26,327 nucleotides of DNA from Botryllus schlosseri (taxonomy: Eukaryota; Chordata; Ascidiacea; Stolidobranchia; Styelidae), in contig ATSW01002336.1 in assembly GCA_000444245.1 (NCBI GenBank), positions 1 through 26,327 on the forward strand, read 5' to 3'. Each line of letters starts with the position of its first letter. The stretch's first letter is position 1. This document shows positions 10,769 through 23,000 of the stretch, in pieces. Under the pieces are notes generated by a model, which had not been told where the DNA came from, searched no databases, and worked only from the letters and a program-made list of their open reading frames with translations. The translations under genes were made by a program, and so were the position numbers.

Positions 10769-11071
10769 ATGAGCAGATATTTTACCACGCTGCTGGACAC
10801 GGGCGAAGTGGACGCATGCTTTTTGCCTGAGGACGAAAAATCATCTTCCGATTCTGAAGAAATAGACAGTGATATAGAATTTCACCTGTACAGCCAACTT
10901 CATTATTCTTCACACTTGAATGATAAGGATCTTCAGAGTGATGGATTCTCACCGGATTGTGATGCCACAAGCAGCGATGATGATGAAGTCAGTACCTGTG
11001 CCAATGAAAGCTCGCTGCAAAAAGCAAGTTTGACGGATGGGCAAAAAGTGGGTCCTTTTAATAGAGAAGAT
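10769..11071 (+). CDS. ZCCHC7: ZCCHC7 coding exon 1
   Basis: 101 codons from MSRYFTTLLDTGEVDACFLP to FNRED. Acidic and serine-rich, with EDEKSSSDSEEIDSDIE and SSDDDEVST, typical of disordered casein-kinase-2-like sites. It ends in phase 0 at the donor GAT/GTAAGT. Confidence 0.88.
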
Positions 11072-14000
11072 GTAAGTGAAGTTTAATTTATGATTATTAT
11101 CAGGTCTGAGCACAATAATTGAGTACTCGAATCTGAATGTAGCATTAATTCTGATGGTTCGAGCAGTCGGAAAAAAACGGTGTAGCAATAAATTCCAATT
11201 CTAGTCTAATTTAGAAAAGCAAAACGTTTAGAAGGGCTGTTAAAAAACTTTTCCTTCAGATTTCACTGGCTACTTGATAAAACTGTAAGGTTGGTTAAAA
11301 AAACGCCGCACACCAACTTTGGCTCCATTCCAACCAGTAGAAGCGGGATTCGTGCAGTAGAAAGTTTTGAATTTATCATAAAATTTTGAAATTTTTCTGC
11401 CGACCCCATGAAATTGTTCGGCTGTCAGTGGAGATGATGCATACCAAATTCGGTTCAATTCCAACCACTAGAAGCGAAGGTATTGCGGTAGAAAACTTTC
11501 TAATTCCATGATTTTATAATAAATAATTAAAGAATTAGTCACCGTAAAGACTATTTTATTCAAATCCAAATTTTTCTACTGCAATAACTTGGCTAGTTAT
11601 CAGTATAATTATAGTTTAATTTGGAAAAAACTGTGTAGCTATAATTCTAATCTAATTTGGACAAAACTATGTAACTATAATTCTAATCTATTTGAAAAAA
11701 CTGTAGTTATCAATATAATTCTTGCTACTTTGAAATATAACTATAGCTATAATTCGAATCTAATTTGGATAAAACTGTGTAGCTTTAATTATAATCTAAT
11801 TTGAAAAAATAACTATGTAGTTATCAATGTAATTCTAGTCTAATTTGAAAAATAACTATAGCTTGTAGTGGTTGGAATGGAGCCAAAGTGGGTGTGCGGC
11901 GTTTTTTTAACCAACCTAACAATTTTATCAAGTAGCCAGTGAAATCTGATAGAAAAGTTTGTTTTTTTGAACAGCCCTAACATTTAGCTATAATTCTAAT
12001 CCGATCTGTCGAACAGCCAGTAAAATTTAATAAAGTTATTTTTGAACCAACCCACTCTGCAGTATGAATGTATTCGGGTTAGAAAAGCTTCTTGGAGGTG
12101 CAGAACGTCAATATACAATTGAATAGTATATTCATATTGAATTAAACCCGAATGTTTTCAGCTGACACTCGTCAGGGGTAATCGCAATTGCATCGCAAAA
12201 TATGACGTCTCCGGCATGAAAGCTTTCGTTTGTGTGCCTTGGAGTCGACTTTTATCGAAATACGCCAAACCCAAACTCTGTCAACAAAAGGAGTTCGCGT
12301 ACCACCTAAAAATAGTACATTGAACGCTCTCTCTTTCATGCTGGTGACGTCATATTTTGTGATACGATTGTTGATATGCAATGTTATTCCCAATTCCATA
12401 CTGGTTGCTGACGATGACCCTTGACGAGTGTCAGCCAAAAATATTCGGGCTCATTTCAATATGAATATACTATTCAATTGTATTAGGTATGGCGGTTAAA
12501 GTTAGGATAAGTTTAGGTTATGGGTATGGTTAGGGTGGTCGTGAGTTAGGATTTAGGGCCGCCAATTGTTTTGTTCAATGGTAAGCATCCAAAACATATT
12601 GGAAAGTAGCATCAATGACAAGTTACTCTGAAATATTCACTAATTAATGTGCAACATGTCAAATTTATTGTAGATCGAGCGTCTGAAAAAGTTCCTGAGT
12701 GATGATGAAGAAGATTTCGTGCCCGAGTCTTGGGAGATTGTGGACAGCATCGGCAGTGACGACGAGGGCGTCGACATTCACATCAACGCAGACTCGATCA
12801 CAGAGGAAGAAGTTGAGGGACTAGACACGTCGGTTGAAGGTAGGAAGGACAATGACAATATTTCAGTATTGGGGTGCATAGAGTGGGCATAATAACTAGG
12901 GATGAGCAAAATGATTCAGGGTTGTAACCAAGTCGCAATATTCCGAGTAACAAGTCAACCTCATTTTTATAGTTTTGACTCGAGTCAAGTCGAGTCATTT
13001 TCAATTCCCCATCGAGTCAAGTCCGAGTCCAAGTCACGGAGTAGAGTGTCGAGTCCGAGTCATAGTGTTTTGACTCGAGTCCGAGTCCAAGTCATTGTGT
13101 TGACTGTTCAGTTCCGAGTCAAAGTCATGTGAAACGCACTTTTTACAACTCTGCTCGGTGATATCGAATGGTTGGCATTCGTAATATGCTAATTTTCCTC
13201 ACTTTTAACAGTTTCTGGTAGCATTTTTAAGTACCAGTACTGATAGATGAAATAATAATCGTGTGATAACGTTACTATTCTTCGAAATTACCACGAAATG
13301 CCTGTCTTGGTAGACCCAGTCTCGAGTCATATGACTTGGTCCAAGTCATGCGCAATGACTCGAGTACAAGTCGAGTCAATACACAAGTCGAGTCATCAAA
13401 AAATAGCTACTCGAGTCATGGCTCAAGTCATAACAACCCTGCAATGATTACAGTACTTAATTTGACACGCATTCTATAACCAATACCCGACTTGGAGAAC
13501 TACAATATAGTTCCAAGTTTTGTGATTACACTAAGTAGTGCAAAATGTCGTCAATTCTATTAGATTAGTATAGTATAGTTCAAAAGTGACTCATTTTATC
13601 GAATTCTACCGGCTACCTCATAAAATTGTTAGGTCACCTAATTGAAGCCTGCACACCAAATTTGACTCAATTCCAACCAGTAGCCGCATTGCCACAGGAG
13701 AAGAAAGTTTTATAAAAAAAATGAATGAAAAAATTTCGAAATTTTCTGTTCCCCTCATGAAATTGTTAGGTTGTCCATAGAAACGATACTCACCGAATTT
13801 GGCTCAATTCCAACCAGTGAAAGCGGAGTTATTGCCGTCGAAAATTTTTGGATTTTAATAAAATAGTATTTACGGTGACCAATTCTTTACTTATTTATTA
13901 TAGTTGTGCCCACCGTAAATACTATTTTATTCAAATCCGAATTTTCCGACATCGATAACTCCGCTTCCGCTGGTTGGAATTGAACCTAATTTGGTGAACA

Positions 14001-17000
14001 TCGTTCCTATGGACGACCTAACAATTTCATGAGGTGAACAGAAAATTTTGAAATTTTTTTTATGCATTTTTATATAACGAATAAAAAACTTTCTCCTGTA
14101 GCAATGCCACCATGGGTGGGAATTGAACCAAATTTGGTGTGCAGGCTTCGATTAGGCAACCTAACAAATTCATCTAGTAGCCAGTACGATTTGAGGAAAA
14201 AGTAATTTTTGAGCACCCCCACTGTGTAGTGCAAAAACGAGCCAAGTTCCTGTGCCGACGTTTGCTATTCTCCTGCTACTGAGAAGTGAACTCCTGATTT
14301 GATATGGATTGAATATGATTTCTATTTCGTCCTGATTCGCTAATTCTAATCTAATTAAATATACTGGTCGCCTTAAATATGCTACAGCAGAACGAGCCAA
14401 GCTTGCTGTATGGACATTTGCCATTTTCATGTTTATGAGAATGAGATTTGGTTTGATGTAAAGTAAACTTGATTTGTCTTGCATTTCTTCCTAATTTGGA
14501 ATCAAAGTCAAATTACAAGTATTTTTGGTAATTCTGATCTAATTTTTTAAAATGTGTCGCTATTGTTATAATTTTAGTATAATATGGAAGAGTATCACGG
14601 TTGTCCAATTCTAATTGAATAGTGTATTCATATTGAGATGAGCCCGAATATTTTTGGCTGACACTCGTCAGGGGTAATCGTAATCGTCAATATACTATTC
14701 AATTGTATATTGAAGTTCTGTACCTCCACGAAGCTCTTATCCGGCTTTCAGGCGCGTAGCCAGCCAAAAAATAAGGATGAGGGGGGGGGTTTCGATATTT
14801 TTCGAATTTAGTAATATAGCATCAATTCATTAGGGTTAAGTACATGCGTAAAAAACGATTATACAATATCCTCGTGTTGACGATTACACACGTAGGATAA
14901 GCTTGTCGACGGGTCCGGAAGTGCTGTTAATTAGCGGCTCTCTAATCTGTCGTGAACAATTAAATACTTGAGCTTATCAACGCGTCGAACAATTAAATAC
15001 TCGCGCTAATCGATGCGTCTTACGTAGCCTCGACGAAAATTTGCGTAAGTCAAAATGTCCGAGTTTTTATGGAATATGTGCTATAATGACGCCGATTTCA
15101 GGTGGTTCAAACCTTACCTCTTTTACAACTCAAGCCTTGACACACAGCTTCTGATGGTTGTGTTTAGGTATTAGTGGAAATCAATTACGCATGTACGCAC
15201 GCGTCGCACATGTTTGTGGACATTCGGTGTCATTCAGTTTCGCGATGTCACTCTTTAATCACAATCGCTAATCAGCATATACTTAACGGCATTTTATCCA
15301 AGGCATCGGGAAATAGGAGCCAAAGCATGGTAGGCCCGAGACGCGCTAGTTAGGCTAGAGATATCTTTCGTACTAGGCTATCGCAGATGCGATTGTGTAG
15401 GCCAGCGACGATATCGTGCGCACCAACCCAATGCAGATGCGATTGCGTAGGCTAGCGACGATATCGTGCGGACCGGGCCTATAGCAGATGCGATTCTTCA
15501 AGCTAGCCGAGCTAGGCTTGTTGGAGACGCGATAAATCAGGCTAGCAACGATTGCCGAGCGCTCGGAAATGAATGACCTAATTTTGCAATCATCTCAGCG
15601 GGAGATCGTGTCACGTTACATTATAGATTAGTATAGCTTAGCTTAGTAATCTATAGTTACATTGTGCAGTGCGATGCGCTCAGACGAATCTCGCTAATTG
15701 GCAACACGCCTTTCGTTAATTGGCCGCGCCCAACACTGATAGATACGACTTCTTGAATTGCAACCGGGGTTTTGCGTTGAAGGAGGGGGTTTCGCGATTC
15801 CCGAAACCCCCCCTGGACAAGCGCCTGCCAGTTATGCACAATTGTTTTAGATTTCATAACTTTCATTTTCAGTTTCTGAAGACTTGTGGAAGGTCGACGA
15901 GAGAGACCGCGCCGGTGTCAAGGCGGAGAGAAAAGGTCGTTACTACAGCGACGAAACCACGTCTCGCGTGAGATGCAAAAACTGCGACGAAATCGGGCAT
16001 TTGGCCAGAAACTGTCCTGCCGAGAAGGTCCGTGTCTGCGGTTTAGACTGTAGATGTTAATTCATGGCTGTATCTCTTGAGGTAGTCTCGTTCAAGTCTA
16101 AATTGTATTCTCCACAGTCCAAAATTACATCGGTCTGGTAAAATATACGAAGAGGTCAAAGGGGTTATCGTTTGTACTTGGGTGCAAGTAAACATATCGA
16201 TTCACGGGTGCACAAAATTGAGTATTTTAGGCCTAGATGTGCTTAAAACACTCTAAATCAGCCCTTGTACTTGTACACTAGGGCTGTTAAAAAACCTTTT
16301 CCTTCATATTTTAGTGGTTTGGCTACTTTTTAAAATTGTTAGGCTGGTTAAAAAAAACGCTGCACACCAAATTTGGCTCCATTCCAACCAGTAGAAGCGA
16401 GATTCTTGCAGTAGAAAGTTTTGAATTTAGCATTATAAAATACAAAAAATAAAAATTGTTCCGTCAATTTCATAGAAATGTTAGGCTGTCAGTAGAGATG
16501 GTGCACACCAAATTTGGCTCAATTCCAGCCACTAGAAGCGAAGTTATTGCAGTAGGAAAATTTCTAATTCTGTGATTTTATAATAAATAATTGAATAGTT
16601 AGTCACCGTAATGCTACGGTAGTTCTATTGAAATTAGGACAAAATGTGTAGCTCTATAAGTATAAATCTAATTTCAATCTGATTTGGAAGAATACTGTGG
16701 ATGGCTGCTATCTATAATTCTAATCTAATTTGGAAAAAAATTATGTAGTAGCCTATGTAGTTATCAATATAATTCTAGTTTAATTTGAAAAAACTGTGTA
16801 GCTATAATTCTAATCTATGTGAAAAAACTGTAGTTATCAATATAATTCTAGTCTAATTTGAAAAGTAACCACAGCTATAATTCTAATTCTAATCTAATTA
16901 GAAAAAAAATTGTGTAGTTATTAATATAATTCTAGTCTAATTTGAAAAATAACTATAGCTATAATTCTAATCTAATTAGAAAAAAAAATTGTGTGGTTAT

Positions 17001-20000
17001 AAATATAATTTTAGTCTAATTTGAAAAATAACTATGGCTATAATTCTAATCTAATTAGGAAAAAAAATGTGTAGTTATGAATATAATTCTAGTCTATTAT
17101 TCTAATTCTAATCTAATTTGGAAAATTAAACTGTATGGCTATAATTGTAATTCTAATCCAATTTGGACAAAACTGTGTAGCTATAATACTAATTCCAATC
17201 TAATTTGGAAAATATGAAATTTTTCTGATCTGAAACTTTTCAGAAAAAACCGGTGTGCTTCATGTGCGGTAATCGTGGGCACATTGTCAAGGAATGTCCG
17301 GAATGGCAGAATCAGCGTTTCACCAACCACCGGGCGGTCTGCAACAGGTGCGGCCAGGAAGGACACATCCAGAATGATTGCCCGGACTTGTGGAGGCAGT
17401 TCCATTTGACGGTAAGTGTGAAGATGGAGAGCATGTGTGAATTTAGCACTGATTCTAGGAGTCTACCTTGTTTCCGAGTGATTCACTTCTAAATGAAGTA
17501 CCGTAATTGCCGAAGGTAGTACGCCCCCATACATAATACGCACCCATAAAATGGCGTGCAAATTCTGGGAAAAAGCCTGTACCCATGTATTGTACGCACC
17601 CTGCGTTCGCAGTACATGAATAGTTGTGTTTTAGTAACGTTGTCGTTCTGTTTTGCGATGTCACTGTTGAACAATCATGACATTACGATCGCTATTATTA
17701 TTCATTATGCAATTAACGGCATTGTCTATAAAGTATAGTATATAGCAGCCAAAGCCTGCAAGGCCGGCGACTCGATAGTTCGGGCCAGCGACGCGACATC
17801 TTGCACACGAGGCCTATTACAAATGTGATTGCTAATCATTAAACAATTTACGGCATTGTCTGTAAACGATAGTAGATCGCAGCCAAAGCCTATGAGGCCT
17901 ATTACAGATTCGATTGCTCAGGCCAACGGTTATGTTGTGCGCACCAGGCCTGTTGGAGATGCAACTGATTACGCAAGCGGTTATATCTTGCGCACATGGC
18001 CTGTTGTATATGTAATTGCTAAGGCCTGTCGTTGACGCGATGAATTAGCGAGGATTGCCGCAGGCGCGTGCATCAATGCTCGTGCTCAATGACCTAATAA
18101 ATTTCGCTCACGTACAAACGGCAAACTAACTCGGCAGGAGACCGCGTGCTGTGCTGCTCTTTGATCGGCAACACGCTTCTCGCTAACTGGCAGCATGTTA
18201 CACTCCATAATACGAATTACTGGGCGTGATGGCTGAAGTGATGCGCGATTGGAAACAAACATGAAGAAAGGCGTGATTTCAAGTTTTTTATCCAGGGAGA
18301 TTTTTTTCAAGGCTTGCTGTACCCATGTATAATACGCAACCCTTATTTTAGGACAAAAATCGGCAAAATTTTGCGCATTATACATGGAAAATTACGGTAT
18401 TAGGCTTAGAGCCTAGTAAAGTAACAGTGCGAATGATGCGGAAAGTTAGTGATGCGGAAAGTTTAAAAATATACCTTTTATGCGACCACATAGAGTAGGC
18501 TAGCCTATAATGTCAGTTCTAAATCACAAAGACCATTTTGTATTTTCCAACCATACATGTTTCATTGCATTTTGTGACAATGTGGGTTGATCACGACTTC
18601 ACAGATATGACATTTCTAGTAATGTGTGTTCATTTTTGATTACTGACCTGACGCTCCCATTTCCACTAAGAGTTGCATATATTTAGTACGGTACATGAAT
18701 GGCAATTATAGTTTCAATGTTATTTTACACTGTGGGACCCTGTAAACGCGATCGGTCGTATCGCAGCATCGCAGAAAACGAAACAAATAGCACACAGCAA
18801 CACACGAGGGGTTGTTCAAAAATAACTATTTTTTCTGAATCCCCGGGGTTTTACTGATTAAATTGTTATGTTGCCGAAAAAGAAAACGCTGCACGACAAA
18901 TTTGGCTCTATTCCTACCAGTAAAGGCCAACGCAGAGCCAATCGAAATTCATGAATTTATTGTAAAAAAATTTTACTGTAAACCTTGTGAAATTGTTGAG
19001 TTGTCTACGAAAACGATACAAAACAAATTTGACGCTATTCCAGCCCGTAGAAGCGAAGTTATTTGAGATTTTCATTAATAATTCTTGGTTTTCCGACCGT
19101 CAATGCTACTTTTGCAAATTTCTACCGGTTGGAAGTGAGCAAAAATTGTAACGAATCGTTTTTTTAGGCAACTTAATATTCTATGGGTTTGACGGTGAAA
19201 TTTGAAATTTTGTTTTTGTTTTTCCAATAAATTTTGACAAGTCCTAGCTGCCGACAATGAGTCACTTGACTCGTGTTTAATCGTTTATTCACTTTTCAGA
19301 CGGAAATCGGCCCGATCGTGCTGCCCGAAATTGAAACCGAAGTCACGGAGAACGTGCAATGTCCAAACTGTGCGGGGAATGGGCACTTTGTCGCCGTGAG
19401 TCACTTTGATTGAGTTTCTTGTGCAACCTCAAAGTACAAGTTTGGATTCTTACCACATGGGCATTCAGAGGTGGCCGTAGCAGAGTCGCAAGTCAATCTC
19501 ACTTTTATAGTTTTGACTCGAGTCAAGTCGAGTCATTTTCAATTAACCACCGAGTCAAGTCCGATTCCAAGTCTTGGAGTACGCTTCGCCTTCATAATAT
19601 CTTAATTTTCCTCACTTTTAACAATTCCTGGTCGCATTTTCAAGTACCAGTGCTGATAGACCAAATAATAACAGTGTGATAACTAGGGCGATTTTTTTGA
19701 CATGTCAAAAAAAGTCAAAATTAGGTCAAAATTGTAAGCGTTAGTTCAAAAAATGTCAAAATTGTTTACAAAGTTAAAACTTTTTTGAAACCTGCATTTT
19801 GTTTGTATCGTAGATTTTACACTGTCGGTGATCTTATCATTTGACATTTTACAGCTCGTAACCTACTTTATAGGCCTACCGTTGTAGACGGCCCATTGTC
19901 TGGTCATTGTGAATCATAAACGGTCAAATGAAACAAATACGTTGACATGGTGTTATCATAGTGTCCTATATGGTGTCGACACAAGCAAATCTCACGCCTC

Positions 20001-23000
20001 ACTGAAATTGTATCACGTCACGATTTCCATTTGGCTACAGGCATTTTGACGGTCATTTTTGACCGGCTTGCCGAGCATTAAATTTGGTAAAACGGGTATC
20101 AATCGAAAGCTGACTCTGCACTGATCACGAAAATATAAATTTTATTCCGTTCGTGTCCCTGGAACTCCCACAATCAGCCTCGAATTTTTCATTGTTATGG
20201 AGACTGGCATTGGGACGCAACAATGGTGTCTGACTCTTTTTCTCTAGAGCTACTCTCTCGTTTCGCCAGACAGCATTGTTGGGTCCCAATGCCAATCTCC
20301 ATAACAATGAAAAATTCGAGGCTGATTGTGGGAGTTCCAGGGACACGAACGGAATAAAATTTATATTTTCGTGATCAGTGCAGAGTCAGCATTCGATTGA
20401 TACCCGTTTTACCAAATTTAATGCTCGGCAAGCCGGTCAAAAATGACCGACAAATTGCCAGTAGCCAAATGAAAATTGTGACGTGATACAATTTCACTGA
20501 GGCGTGAGATTTACCTGTGTCGACACCATATAGGACACATGGTGTTATGCTCAACGTACCGCAATATCCCAACTGAAACAAGACTGCATGGGCATTGTTT
20601 CTCATATCAAGAAGCACATGATGAAAAATTGTGATGTAGACAACATCTTCAGAATGAAGCAACACGGTTTGTCACCATCAGTGTACACACAACTTGAGTG
20701 TTGTCAGCCAACAACTGCTGCTGCTAAACGTTCTTTCTCCATTCTTGGCAAGCTACTTAGCAATGACAGACACTTTCTACTCGAGAATGTATGAAAGCAT
20801 CTTTCGTTGTACTACAAAAGTTTTTAATTATTTCTACCATAATGCGTAATGTAACTACAGTAAATACAGTTTTTTCATGTCAAAATTTGTCAGTTTTTGA
20901 GGCAAAATAGTTTTTTTCAGACCAAACTACTTCGTAAAGACAGGCAGTTCCAACCAGAAATGAATATAATAGTAGCCTACAATTCTAAACAATATGTGGG
21001 AAAACACCTAATTTGCATACGCTAGGTCAAAATTGGGGTCAAAATCTTCCGTTTTAGGTAAAAAAAATCGCCCTAGTGATAACTTGACTACTCTTAGAAA
21101 TTACAATAAAATGCCTGTCATGCCTGTCTACTGGTTGGAATTGAGCCAAATTTGTTGCAGATAGTTTTTTTTTAGACAACCTAACGATTTCATATAGGGT
21201 AGTCAATAAAATTTGAAAAGAATTGTTTTTTGCAACTTGGTTTGGGTACTTTCGTATTTGCATTGTATTGTATTGAATGTCACGCATTTAAAACGTACTA
21301 ATTTTCCTCACTTTACACAGTTTCTGGCCCTATTTTACAAAAAACAGCTCTGAAAGACGAAATGGCAATCATGTGGCGGCTTTACTATTCTTCAGTCACA
21401 ACGAAATGTCTGTCTTGGCCGTCCCAGTCTCAAGTCATATGACTTGATTCGAGTCACACGCATTGACTCTAGTACAAGTCGAGTCAACACATAAATTGAC
21501 TCAAGCCGAGTCATTTTCCATATGTGTACAGCGCGGTTTTGACAATTACACACATGGAAGTGATGCTAACCCATCCCAAAACCATTTTCAACTTTTCAAA
21601 ATCAAAAATCCGAAAAGTAAGTAGTTTTGCGTAAAACCTGTCAAGTAGATGTGGAAGTATTCGTGGACTTAAATCTCTTATCCAAAACTGAATTTTTATC
21701 AGATAATTTTTATTTCTATTCCGGTTCGTTTTCAGGAGTGCACGCAGGATCGGGGCTATTACAATCGNGTCGTTCAGTCTCCGTTTATATATTATTACGA
21801 CGAAAATGCCGTCGTGAAACCGGCTTCGGNTTACAGGAAACACGAACAACAAGGGCGGCAAAAATCGAAAGGTTATTTTTGTACTTTTTGATAACTTTTG
21901 AGANNTCNAGAGTTCCAGAAGTGAAATTAGTCTTGAAATNTAACGGTTGCAACCANGTCGCAAGGNTCCGAGTCACAAGTCAATCTCACTTTCATAGCTT
22001 TGACTCCAGTCAAGTCCAAGTCGTTGTGTTGACTGCTAAGTTTCCAGTTAAAGTCTTGTTAAACCTACTTTTTATCACTCTTTTTGGTGATATCGAATGA
22101 TTCTCATTTATAATATACTGATTCTCCTCACTTTTAGCAGTTTCTGGTCGCATTTTCAAGTACCAGTACCAATAGACGAAATCCCAATAGTGTGGTTACT
22201 TAACTATTCTTCGAAGCTACAATGAAATGTCGGTCTTGGCCGTCTGAGTCTCGAGTCATATTACTTAATGACTCGAGTTTGAGTCGAGTCAAGTCACCGA
22301 AAATTAGCGACTCTAGTCGGACTCGAGTCATTACAACCCTGAAAAATATAACGGCTTTAATGAGTGGTGCAAATTCTGTTGAATGTCGATTGTACGGTTT
22401 GCCGATATTTGGCTGTATAATAGACAGGGTTGGGCGCAAGGGTTTGAGTTGTAACGCTCTTTGCCAGTAAAAGTTAAATTATCAATGACAAATATAGTCT
22501 CGATACTATGTCTCACTTTGGAAGTCTCACTGAAAGTCTAGATTGAAAGTATCGCAGCATACGAAACCCGTATTACAAAGCTATGGACGTTACTGTAAAT
22601 GACTTATCTGTGGAGCCGTTATCTACGCATAGCATTGTCACAAAGTGTAATGAAATAGGTGTGGCCGAAAAAGCACCAAATTATTTTAATGTGATGTAGA
22701 ACTGACGTTATATTGTTTGTGGTCGCACCAGAGGTAAATATTTGAACTTTGCACGTCCGTCATACTGTTATATGACTAGGTCGGATGTTTTTACCTGAAA
22801 AACCCAAGATTTTTACTTGTAAAATCAAAATTGATTTTGACAAAATTTTGCCCTCGTGTATGTAAATTAGGGGTGTGCACATGATGTTATTTTGTCTTCA
22901 ACGAAGATACTTTCCTACATTCTCGGGTAGAAGGTGTCCGTCCTGGCTAAGTAACTTGCCAAGAATGGAGAAACAACGTTCAACGGCAGCAGTTGTTGGC

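Larger units (their letters stand above)
19684..21075 (+). mobile_element. hAT element C with transposase remnant, inserted in family A copy 2
   Basis: Termini TAGGGCGATTTTTTTGAC and (reverse complement) TAGGGCGATTTTTTTTACC, flanked by an exact 8-bp duplication GTGATAAC (19676-19683 and 21076-21083). A C-terminal hAT transposase (dimerisation domain) fragment lies at 20588-20794. A foldback element occupies 19957-20538. It lacks the rest of the transposase, so it could only have moved with help. Lies in ZCCHC7 intron 5. Confidence 0.9.

Noticed and set aside
11589-11804. 71-codon frame with repeated LIWKKLCSYNSN
   Set aside because: Translation of the AATTCTAATCTAATTTGG minisatellite.
17829-18035. 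68-codon frame with repeated IAQANGYVVRTRPVG-like segments
   Set aside because: Produced by the ~50-60 bp tandem repeat inside family H, so the apparent protein repeats are a by-product.
20125-20665. Minus-strand frames through the foldback element
   Set aside because: They cross the inverted arms and the hAT fragment and have no similarity of their own.
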